5,604 bases of DNA from Dehalococcoidia bacterium (lineage in GTDB: Bacteria; Chloroflexota; Dehalococcoidia; JACVQG01; JAHKAY01): NCBI GenBank assembly GCA_030744635.1, contig JASLQE010000184.1, positions 1 to 5,604 of the forward strand. Direction: 5' to 3'. Below are positions 1 to 5,604 of this stretch, one piece after another. A program made the position numbers and the translations under genes. The notes under the pieces are model-generated. The model was not told the DNA's origin, made no database searches, and worked only from the letters and a program-made list of their open reading frames with translations. Position 1 is the first letter of the stretch, and every line of letters begins with the position of its first letter.

Positions 1-2448
1 CAGTATTGACAGGTGGTCCGAACGGAAAACGAACGACTTGAAGTACTGAATGAGGACCAGGCACAGAAAGGTCAGGGCCTGGGCCTCTATCAGGCCCCTG
101 CCCCCATTTAGCGCCCCGATGAAGATATACAGGTTGACCAATCCTGACCAGACCCCACCCAGAGCCACCAGGACCAGATCGGGCGGTTCCAGCACCGGTT
201 TCCTGGCATCACGGGGGGGGCGCTGCATTATATCCGGGTCAGAGGGGTCCACAGCCAGGGCCAGGGCGGGCAGGCCATCGGTGACCAGGTTGATAAACAG
301 TAGCTGGATGGCGGTCAGGGGCAGCGGCAGGTTGAGCAGTACCGCCCCCATCACAAGCAGCAGCTCCCCCAGATTCGTGGAGAACATATACATGAGGAAC
401 TTGCGGATGTTGGCGAAGATGGTCCGCCCCTCCTCCACTGCGGCGACGATGGAGGCAAAGTTGTCATCGGTGAGAATCATATCGGAGGCTTCTTTGGATA
501 CATCGGTACCGGTAATGCCCATGGCCACGCCTATGTCCGCTTTTTTCAAAGCGGGGGCATCGTTAACGCCGTCCCCCGTCATGGCGACCAAATGTCCCTG
601 CTGGGTGAGGGCGCTTACGATGCGGAACTTGTGGGCCGGGGACACCCGGGCGTATACCTCCGTGCGTTGCACCGCCTCTCCCAGCTCCTCGTCGGTCATC
701 CTCTCTATCTCGTTGCCGCTCAGGACCACATCGCTCTTGAGCAGCCCCAACTCCTGGGCGATGGCGGAGGCGGTAAGCTGATGGTCGCCGGTTATCATTA
801 CCGACTTGATACCGGCAGTATCGCACTGGGCGATTGCGGCCTTCGCCTCTTGCCGAGGCGGATCCATCATTCCCACCAGGCCCGCAAAGACCAGGCCCTC
901 CTCCCCCCGCTCATCCCCGTTCAAGGGCTTGTAGGCCAGGGCCAGCACCCTCAGGGCATTGCGGGCCATGTCCTGGTTGACGCTGAGGATGGCTTCTTGC
1001 CCGGCGGTCTCCAGGGGCCTCACCTCCCCATCCTCGTAAATATGGGAACAGGCATCCAGAATGACCTCGGTGGCCCCCTTGGACATGGCCATACGCCCCT
1101 CAGGGGAGGCGTGGACTGTCGTCATGCGCCTGCTTTCCGAGGAGAATGGGACCTCGTCCGTTCGCACCCACTGGCCTCGCAGGGCTTCAGGGTCAATTCC
1201 GGACTTGGCCGCCGCCACCACCAGAGCGCCTTCAGTGGGGTCGCCGCTGACGGTCCAGGAGTCGTTGTCCTGTCTCAGGGAGCTATCGTTGCACAGGGCA
1301 CCGATACGGAGCAGCATGCCCAGGTGAGCGTCGTCCAGGGAAACGGGCTGCCCGTTCCGGAGGAACTGACCCAGGGGCTCATACCCGGTCCCGGTGACCT
1401 CCACCACAGCGCCGCTAACATATAGCTGGCGCACCGTCATCTGGTCCTGGGTCAGGGTGCCCGTTTTATCGGAGCAGATAACAGTGGTGGAGCCCAGCGT
1501 CTCCACCGCGGGCAGCCGGCGCACCAGGGCATGGCGCTTGACCATTCGCTGTACGCCCAGGGCAAGGGATATAGTGACCACCGCCGGCAGGGCCTCCGGC
1601 ACAGCCGCTACGGCCAGGCTCACCGCCCAGATGAACATCTCCAGCACATCCTCGCCCCGCAAAAGGCCCAGGCCGAATACAACGCCGACGATGCTGAACG
1701 CCGCTACGCCTATCCACCGCCCCAACCGGTCCAGGCTCTGTTGCAGCGGTGTCTGGCGCGTCTCCACGGTCTGGAGCATGCCGGCTATCTGACCGAAATG
1801 GGTTTGCATCCCGGTAACGACCACCACACCTCGTCCGCGCCCATATACCACCGATGTGCCCATGAAAGCCATGTTGTTGCGCTCCGCCACCGGGTGGTCC
1901 CCGGATGACAGAGCGGTAACCGCCTTCCCCACGGGCACCGATTCCCCAGTCAGCGATGCTTCATCAGCCCTGAGGTTGGCGACCTCCATCAGGCGCATGT
2001 CTGCGGGCACCCGGTCCCCGGTGAGAAGCACCAACACATCCCCCGGCACCAGCTTCTGGGCGTCTATCTCCTGCTCCTTGCCGTCCCGGATAACCGTTGC
2101 GGAAGGGGCCGCCATGCGGGCCAGGGCCTCTATCGCCCGCTCAGCCCGGTACTCCTGGGCGAAGCCCAGCCCGGCGGCAAAGACAACGATGACGAGGATA
2201 AGGGCCGCCTCCAGGGTATCCCCCAGGATGGCCGAAGCAACCACGGCAAAGAGAAGGATGATGATAAGGAAGCTCTTAAACTGCTCCAGGAAAAGAATGA
2301 TGGGGGACTGCCGCTTCTGCTCCTTTAGTGCGTTGGGGCCGAAGCGGGCGAGCCTCTCCTGTGCCTCGGGGGCGGTAAGCCCCTGGGGTTGGGAATCCAG
2401 CCGGCTGAGACCCTCTTCAACTGTCAGGGTATGCCAGGCCGTCTCCAT
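1..2448 (-). CDS. P-type IIA cation-transporting ATPase (calcium-pump-like), C-terminus cut by window edge
   Basis: Primary active cation pump of the inner membrane that uses ATP to move Ca2+ or a similar cation through a phospho-aspartate cycle. The minus frame is open from ATG at 2448 to the left edge (816 codons). Domains in order: N-terminal cation-ATPase domain (about 2-56, starting METAWHTL), M1-M2 (57-96), actuator domain with TGES (167-170), M3-M4 (245-300) with PEALP (284-288), phosphorylation motif CSDKTGTLTQ (Asp327), nucleotide domain with Phe435 and KGA (457-459), DPPR (529-532), TGDH (553-556), hinge TGDGVNDAP (624-632), M5-M8 (684-808). Residues matching the SERCA calcium sites are present: Glu285 in M4, Asn692 and Glu695 in M5, Asn720, Thr723 and Asp724 in M6. 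The M8 Glu of SERCA aligns to Gln801. Keeping Glu695 argues for the SERCA/PacL branch rather than PMCA. M9-M10, roughly 60-90 residues, lie outside the window. It starts 3 nt after the permease stop with no clear ribosome-binding site, so translation is probably coupled. The family is certain; Ca2+ rather than Mn2+ or another ion is inferred. Confidence 0.96.
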   Translation of the reverse strand, partial: METAWHTLTVEEGLSRLDSQPQGLTAPEAQERLARFGPNALKEQKRQSPIILFLEQFKSFLIIILLFAVVASAILGDTLEAALILVIVVFAAGLGFAQEYRAERAIEALARMAAPSATVIRDGKEQEIDAQKLVPGDVLVLLTGDRVPADMRLMEVANLRADEASLTGESVPVGKAVTALSSGDHPVAERNNMAFMGTSVVYGRGRGVVVVTGMQTHFGQIAGMLQTVETRQTPLQQSLDRLGRWIGVAAFSIVGVVFGLGLLRGEDVLEMFIWAVSLAVAAVPEALPAVVTISLALGVQRMVKRHALVRRLPAVETLGSTTVICSDKTGTLTQDQMTVRQLYVSGAVVEVTGTGYEPLGQFLRNGQPVSLDDAHLGMLLRIGALCNDSSLRQDNDSWTVSGDPTEGALVVAAAKSGIDPEALRGQWVRTDEVPFSSESRRMTTVHASPEGRMAMSKGATEVILDACSHIYEDGEVRPLETAGQEAILSVNQDMARNALRVLALAYKPLNGDERGEEGLVFAGLVGMMDPPRQEAKAAIAQCDTAGIKSVMITGDHQLTASAIAQELGLLKSDVVLSGNEIERMTDEELGEAVQRTEVYARVSPAHKFRIVSALTQQGHLVAMTGDGVNDAPALKKADIGVAMGITGTDVSKEASDMILTDDNFASIVAAVEEGRTIFANIRKFLMYMFSTNLGELLLVMGAVLLNLPLPLTAIQLLFINLVTDGLPALALAVDPSDPDIMQRPPRDARKPVLEPPDLVLVALGGVWSGLVNLYIFIGALNGGRGLIEAQALTFLCLVLIQYFKSFVFRSDHLSIL

Positions 2449-2451
2449 ATG

Positions 2452-3714
2452 TTAGGTATATCTCATTAGCAGCAGTATATGGAAGACTATCAGAGCCAGG
2501 ATGGTGGCCGGCACCGCTCGCAAGAGGTAGTAGCCCCAGGAGATCTTGATGCCCATCCGCTCCGCCACCCCCAGCCCCACCACATTGGCCGAGGCACCTA
2601 TGGGGGTAGCGTTGCCGCCTATATCCGCACCCAGAGCCAGGGTCCAACTCAGGGTCTCCTGGTCCATCCCCAGGGTAGCGGACATCCCCCGGATAACGGG
2701 CACCATAGCGGCGGCAAAGGGGATGTTGTCTACGATGGCCGAGGCGAAGGCGGAGAACCACAGGATGAAGGCTATGGCTAGGGCTAGCTCGCCCCCGGTG
2801 GCGTCGCCGATGGAGTCGGCCACCATCTGTAGTACATGTGTCTCCTCCAGCCCCCCCACCACCACGAACAGGCCCAGAAAAAAGAGCAGGGTGGGCCAGT
2901 CCACCTCGTGGAACACCTCAGGCAGTCGCCGCCAGGCGGCGATGAAGGTAAGCACCGCTGCGGTGATACCCACCACATGGATGGGCTGCCCCAGGGCGTG
3001 GTGGCTCACCAGGAAGGCGATGATGATAAGGAATATCACCACCCCCTTTGAGAAGAGGGGCCGGTCGGTGATGGCCTGTCGGGGCTCGGGGTAATCCGCC
3101 GAGGTGGCGGCAGCGGCCAGCAGGTGACGCTGGGTGAAGTAGAGAAAGCCCATACCCACCAGCAGCCCCACCCAGGCGATGGGTCCGGTGTTGGTGGCGA
3201 AGTCCATGAAGCTATAGCCGAAGGCGGTGCCGATTATGACATTGGGGGGGTCGCCGGACATTGTGGCCGCCCCCCCGGTGTTGGCGGCGAAGATAAGGGC
3301 GATGATAAACGGCATGGGCTTGAAGCCCATCAGATAGGAAAGCTCTATGACCACCGCAGCCATGAACAGCAGCACGGTGATGCTATCAATGAACATGGCC
3401 AGGAACCCGGAGAGGACCATGAAGGAGATGAAGATGGCCGTGGTGTTGTAGTGGGCCAGCCGGGCCACATACAGGCAAAGCCAGCGGAAAAAGCCGGATA
3501 GGCCCAGCCCAGCCACCATCACCATCATACCGCCCAGGAAGATGATGGTCTCCCAGTTTATGCTGTTGAAGGTGGCTGCTGGGCTGCGCAGCACTATAAT
3601 GGCGGTGAGGAGGGCACTGCCCAGGGCAGCCCAGGTGCGGTGTATGCGTCCGCTGACGATAACGGCGAACATAGCCACAAATATGGCTATCGCCGTAATT
3701 CGGGCAAGGTCCAT
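2452..3714 (-). CDS. ArsB/NhaD-superfamily ion permease, P-permease (OCA2-like) clade
   Basis: Polytopic inner-membrane secondary transporter of the ion transporter superfamily (ArsB, NhaD, DASS/SLC13, P protein). The 420 residues match the family's usual size, with about 11-12 hydrophobic segments from residue 5 to 418. Two related halves are visible. The first has FIDSIT (Asp110) and then GDPPNVIIG (154-162). The second has IVDNIPF (Asp329, Asn330) and then GGNATPIGASANVV (366-379). Such paired Asp helices and hairpin motifs form the substrate and cation site in this fold. As I recall them, GDPPNVII and IGASANVV are also signatures of the human P protein, which puts this protein nearer the P-permease clade than classical ArsB or NhaD. 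The substrate is not known: Na+/H+ antiport, arsenite or another anion cannot be separated by sequence alone, although neighbouring sodium-pump genes favour a Na+-linked role. The ATG directly follows the TAG stop of the beta-subunit gene (zero gap), and its own stop lies 3 nt before the ATPase start. Confidence 0.93.
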   Translation of the reverse strand: MDLARITAIAIFVAMFAVIVSGRIHRTWAALGSALLTAIIVLRSPAATFNSINWETIIFLGGMMVMVAGLGLSGFFRWLCLYVARLAHYNTTAIFISFMVLSGFLAMFIDSITVLLFMAAVVIELSYLMGFKPMPFIIALIFAANTGGAATMSGDPPNVIIGTAFGYSFMDFATNTGPIAWVGLLVGMGFLYFTQRHLLAAAATSADYPEPRQAITDRPLFSKGVVIFLIIIAFLVSHHALGQPIHVVGITAAVLTFIAAWRRLPEVFHEVDWPTLLFFLGLFVVVGGLEETHVLQMVADSIGDATGGELALAIAFILWFSAFASAIVDNIPFAAAMVPVIRGMSATLGMDQETLSWTLALGADIGGNATPIGASANVVGLGVAERMGIKISWGYYLLRAVPATILALIVFHILLLMRYT

Positions 3715-4833
3715 CTAAAGGACGCCCAAGACGAGGGTCAGTAAGGCACCGCCGGCCACCGCTGAGGCCACCTGGCCGGCGGTGTTGGCCCCCACGGCGT
3801 GCATCAGCAGATGGTTGTGGGGGTCAGCCTGAAGCCCCACCTTTTGTACAACGCGGGCCGACATGGGAAAGGCGGAAATCCCTGCGGCACCGATGAGGGG
3901 ATTCACCCGCCTCCCTGAGAGGTGGCACATAACCTTGCCGAACACCACTCCGGCCGCGGTACCTATAGAGAAAGCCAGAATGCCCATTATGAAGATAAGG
4001 ATGGTGTCTGTGCGCAGGAATGTGGTAGCAGTCATGGTGGAGCCTACCGTTATCCCCAACAATATGGTAACGATGTTTACCATCTCGTTCTCAGCGGTGC
4101 TGGCCAGGCGTGGGACTACGCCGGACTCCCGCATCAAGTTGCCGAACATGAGCATGCCGATTAGGGGAGTGGCCTTGGGGGTCAGCAGCCCGGTGACTAC
4201 TATGGCCGCCAGGGGGAACAGGATTTTAGTAGTCTTGGAGACGGACCGAGAGCCGGTGCTCATCCTTATCTTTCTTTCCGCATTGGTGGTAAGGAGCTTC
4301 ATAATAGGGGGCTGAATAATGGGCACCAGCGCCATGTAGGAGTAAGCTGCCACAGCCACTGGTCCGAGCAGGTTAGGGGCCAGAATGGAGGCCACATATA
4401 TAGATGTCGGGCCGTCCGCAGAGCCGATGATGCCGATGGAAGCGGCCTCGTTCAAAGGAAATCCCAGAGCCAGGGCTAACAGCATAGTGCCAAAGATGCC
4501 GAACTGAGCGGCAGCCCCCAGCAACACCGTAAGGGGCCTTTCCAGCAAGGCCCCGAAGTCTATCATGGCCCCGATGCCGATAAAGATGAGCAGCGGGAAA
4601 AGTTCCGTTTTCAGCCCTGCCTGCTTCAGCAGCCAGAATATGCCCTCCCCCTCATCGTGCATGCCGCTCAGGGGGATGTTGGCCAGGATAATCCCGAGGC
4701 CGATGGGCAGCAGCAGCACCGGCTCCATTCCCTTTTTAATGGCCAGATAGATAAGAACACCGCCGATGAGCATCATCAACGCCTGGCCGGGGGTGAAGTT
4801 AGCCAGGCCGCTGAGGACTTCCTCCCATAGCAT
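3715..4833 (-). CDS. Sodium-pumping decarboxylase beta subunit (OadB/MmdB/GcdB family)
   Basis: Integral membrane subunit that decarboxylates carboxybiotin and couples this to Na+ export in oxaloacetate, methylmalonyl-CoA and glutaconyl-CoA decarboxylases. The 372 residues match the short MmdB/GcdB type. Key residues known from Klebsiella OadB are present at consistent offsets: Asp140 in GSADGPTSIY (Asp203), Tyr166 (Tyr229), and in NPLIGAAGISAFPMSARV Asn311, Gly315, Ser320 and Arg327 (Asn373, Gly377, Ser382, Arg389). Hydrophobic segments run along the whole chain. I chose ATG at 4833 because it gives the typical family N-terminus (MLWEEVLSGL) and has a strong AAGAGGAG ribosome-binding site 8 nt upstream. 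The frame stays open to an ATG at 5034, but those extra 67 codons overlap the gamma gene and do not look like the family. The substrate cannot be read from beta; the alpha subunit decides it and is not in the window. The protein is probably functional as a Na+ channel/decarboxylase module. Confidence 0.95.
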   Translation of the reverse strand: MLWEEVLSGLANFTPGQALMMLIGGVLIYLAIKKGMEPVLLLPIGLGIILANIPLSGMHDEGEGIFWLLKQAGLKTELFPLLIFIGIGAMIDFGALLERPLTVLLGAAAQFGIFGTMLLALALGFPLNEAASIGIIGSADGPTSIYVASILAPNLLGPVAVAAYSYMALVPIIQPPIMKLLTTNAERKIRMSTGSRSVSKTTKILFPLAAIVVTGLLTPKATPLIGMLMFGNLMRESGVVPRLASTAENEMVNIVTILLGITVGSTMTATTFLRTDTILIFIMGILAFSIGTAAGVVFGKVMCHLSGRRVNPLIGAAGISAFPMSARVVQKVGLQADPHNHLLMHAVGANTAGQVASAVAGGALLTLVLGVL

Positions 4834-4838
4834 AGATG

Positions 4839-5021
4839 CTACTCCTCTTCCGACCCCGGCTTGAAGACACGGCCTAATACCGTCATGAACAGAATAAGCA
4901 CAATGAGAACGGAGAAAACGACGGCCATGCCCGCCCATGTTACAAACAGTCCCTGGCCCATGTCCCCGCTCACGACAGGTAGTTGGAATAAAGCTGTAAA
5001 AGTAACTGCTGAAAAATCCAT
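4839..5021 (-). CDS. Sodium-pumping decarboxylase gamma subunit (OadG family), short form
   Basis: Small membrane anchor that in known pumps holds the alpha and beta subunits together. The 60 residues have one transmembrane helix (about 25-49), with the family-like stretch GLFVTWAGMAVVFSVLIVLI, and a short charged end (RVFKPGSEEE). Family members such as Klebsiella OadG are about 80 residues, with a proline-rich linker and a His-containing cytoplasmic tail that binds Zn2+ and alpha; here only about 10 residues follow the helix and there is no His. I chose ATG at 5021 because the predicted transcript begins only about 10 nt upstream, which excludes the in-frame ATG at 5090. Ribosome binding looks weak (TTGGAC just before the start). 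The TAG stop is 5 nt before the beta start, and the last codons double as the beta ribosome-binding site. The family call rests on the helix pattern plus position next to beta. Confidence 0.85.
   Translation of the reverse strand: MDFSAVTFTALFQLPVVSGDMGQGLFVTWAGMAVVFSVLIVLILFMTVLGRVFKPGSEEE
4842..4849 (-). promoter_or_regulatory. Ribosome-binding site of the beta-subunit gene
   Basis: On the minus strand this reads AAGAGGAG, a strong Shine-Dalgarno match, with 8 nt between it and the ATG at 4833. It lies within the last Glu codons of the gamma gene, so the end of gamma and the start of beta are linked. It settles the beta start in favour of 4833 over the longer open frame that begins at 5034. 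Confidence 0.85.
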
Positions 5022-5035
5022 GCTGTCCAAGCATG
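5019..5035. repeat. 6-5-6 inverted repeat over the operon start (candidate operator)
   Basis: Perfect 6-bp arms CATGCT and AGCATG (5019-5024 and 5030-5035) are separated by GTCCA. The dyad spans the gamma start codon and the predicted transcription start near 5031, just downstream of the -10 element. A repressor bound there would block the pump operon. Because the transcript probably starts inside one arm, a DNA operator is more plausible than an mRNA hairpin. The arms are short, so a chance occurrence is possible. Confidence 0.4.
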
Positions 5036-5037
5036 TA

Positions 5038-5066
5038 ATTCTAAGTCCCCCTGCACCTGGTGTCAA
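5038..5066 (-). promoter_or_regulatory. Sigma-70-type promoter of the gamma-beta-permease-ATPase operon
   Basis: Read on the minus strand, a perfect -35 hexamer TTGACA (5066-5061) is followed after exactly 17 nt by TAGAAT (5043-5038), one mismatch from the consensus -10. The expected transcription start is near 5031, leaving a leader of only about 10 nt before the gamma ATG at 5021. Position and direction fit transcription of all four minus-strand genes, and no other spacer between those genes is large enough for a promoter outside coding sequence. Confidence 0.85.
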
Positions 5067-5077
5067 CGCAACCCAAC

Positions 5078-5081
5078 AGGG
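5078..5081 (+). promoter_or_regulatory. Probable ribosome-binding site of the MFS transporter gene
   Basis: AGGG is placed 8 nt before the ATG at 5090, a normal distance. The in-frame ATG at 5084 would have only 2 nt of spacing, so this site favours 5090 as the start. The match is short, and the -35 element of the opposing promoter lies 11 nt further left. Confidence 0.5.
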
Positions 5082-5089
5082 CGATGGCA

Positions 5090-5604
5090 ATGGTATGCTA
5101 CAATAGCTTGGTGCTCTACAGCCTGAGGGTGTTGAAACACCGGGACTTCCGCCTGCTCACACTATCTACTTTCCTGCTATATGCTGCCCGCTGGACGGAG
5201 GTGGTGGTGTTAGGGTGGCTGGTGTTGGAGCTGACCAACTCCCCCTTCCTGGTGGGGCTGGCTGCCTCCTTCCGTTTTGTAGGCTGGGGCCTGGGACCGC
5301 TGGGGGGCGCTATCTCGGACCGTATGGAACGCCGCCGCCTGCTGCTTGCCGCTCAGACTGTGAACTCGGCCACGGCGCTGGGCCTGCTGGTCTTGATGGT
5401 ATCGGGATGGCTGCAGGTGTGGCAGCTGTTTGTGGCCATATTGGTCCTTGGCTGCACATACGCATTCGATTATCCGTCCCGTAACGCCCTGGTAGGGGAC
5501 ATTGTGGGTAGCCAAGACCTGCTTAACGGGATGGCGTTGAACCGTGCTGCCCAGAACCTCACCGCCGTAATCGGGCCTGTCCTGGGGGGTTCTTTTATGC
5601 TGCT
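5090..5604 (+). CDS. MFS transporter, MFS_3/EntS-like (DHA3-type) exporter, N-terminal part
   Basis: Proton-driven inner-membrane transporter, most likely an exporter; the substrate is unknown. Only 171 codons are visible, about 40 percent of a usual 400-430-residue protein, and the frame runs off the right edge. Seen in order: a short cytoplasmic start with LKHRDFR (15-21), TM1 (about 22-45), TM2 (52-72), the MFS loop 2-3 motif as GGAISDRMERRR (72-83), TM3 (84-105), TM4 (110-127), then FDYPSRNALVGDIV (126-139), and the start of TM5 with NLTAVIGPVLGG (156-167). The Pro-x-Arg-x-Ala-Leu stretch and the later Gly-Pro-x-x-Gly-Gly are typical of the MFS_3/EntS group that includes enterobactin and drug exporters. 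ATG at 5090 has the best ribosome-binding site; ATG at 5084 or GTG at 5060 in the same frame are possible, and a stop at 5042 bounds the frame. It is divergent from the pump operon and need not share its function. Confidence 0.88.
   Translation, partial: MVCYNSLVLYSLRVLKHRDFRLLTLSTFLLYAARWTEVVVLGWLVLELTNSPFLVGLAASFRFVGWGLGPLGGAISDRMERRRLLLAAQTVNSATALGLLVLMVSGWLQVWQLFVAILVLGCTYAFDYPSRNALVGDIVGSQDLLNGMALNRAAQNLTAVIGPVLGGSFML

Noticed and set aside
213..220. Run of eight G, read as a possible slippage or phase-variation tract in the ATPase.
   Set aside because: The frame is intact across it and it encodes the common Arg-Pro-Pro-Arg stretch after M6. Similar runs at 3244-3250 and 3270-3276 also occur in intact coding sequence.
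50..781. 243-codon plus-strand open frame.
   Set aside because: Antisense shadow of the ATPase hinge and M5-M8 region; Ser/Arg/Thr-rich with no recognisable domain.
592..1425. 277-codon plus-strand open frame.
   Set aside because: It is antisense to the ATPase, whose motifs TGDGVNDAP, TGDH, DPPR and KGA lie on the opposite strand here. The long frame is a by-product of high GC.
1856..2455. 199-codon plus-strand open frame.
   Set aside because: Antisense to the ATPase N-terminus and actuator domain, with low-complexity composition typical of shadows.
2546..4315. Plus-strand open frames at 2546-3094, 3124-3501 and 3863-4315.
   Set aside because: All lie antisense to the permease and beta genes, which have clear family motifs on the minus strand. 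Their His/Gly/Gln- or Met/Arg-rich composition is that of shadows.
4834..5034. In-frame N-terminal extension of the beta subunit by 67 residues from ATG at 5034.
   Set aside because: It overlaps the gamma gene in another frame, looks unlike the beta family, and the strong ribosome-binding site at 4842-4849 marks the 4833 start.
5034..5039. TGTAAT as a plus-strand -10 box for the MFS gene.
   Set aside because: No -35-like hexamer lies 16-18 nt upstream (the sequence there is A-rich), so the promoter cannot be supported.
5022..5090. In-frame extension of gamma to ATG at 5090 (83 residues).
   Set aside because: It would start upstream of the predicted promoter (5066-5038), and the extra residues lack family character.
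5210..5515. 101-codon minus-strand open frame on the right.
   Set aside because: Antisense to the MFS transporter, which carries the GGAISDRMERRR motif and membrane helices in the plus frame.

Overview
This window is from a GC-rich bacterial genome and is almost entirely coding. Four membrane-protein genes on the minus strand form one compact block from 5021 down to the left edge. A fifth gene, a drug-efflux-type MFS transporter, runs divergently on the plus strand from about 5090 past the right edge. No RNA gene, mobile element, CRISPR array or terminator was seen. The organism cannot be fixed from this sequence. The genes are bacterial in type, and the isoleucine codon ATA is used regularly despite the high GC. 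A membrane decarboxylase-type sodium pump suggests an anaerobe or facultative anaerobe with a sodium economy. A lineage such as Dehalococcoidia (Chloroflexota) would fit, but that is only a guess.

Layout of the minus-strand block in transcription order: (1) a near-consensus sigma-70 promoter (5066-5038); (2) a 60-residue gamma subunit of a sodium-pumping decarboxylase (OadG type, 5021-4839); (3) its 372-residue beta subunit (OadB/MmdB/GcdB type, 4833-3715), with a strong ribosome-binding site inside the end of the gamma gene; (4) a 420-residue ArsB/NhaD-superfamily permease of the P-permease (OCA2-like) clade (3714-2452); (5) a P-type IIA, calcium-pump-like ATPase (2448 to beyond position 1), of which 816 residues are visible and the last two membrane helices are missing. 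The gaps between genes are 5, 0 and 3 nt, so a single translationally coupled mRNA is very likely.

The most notable point is the gene company. The membrane half of a biotin-dependent sodium pump (gamma and beta) is present with its sodium-site residues intact. The carboxyltransferase alpha subunit and the biotin carrier are not beside it, and the gamma subunit lacks the long cytoplasmic tail that normally docks alpha. In their place the operon continues into an ion permease and a calcium-type ATPase. My inference is a cation-homeostasis operon in which a sodium gradient made (or used) by gamma-beta is linked to secondary and primary ion transport. The 68-bp divergent intergenic region also holds a 6-5-6 inverted repeat across the predicted transcription start and the gamma start codon, a candidate operator.
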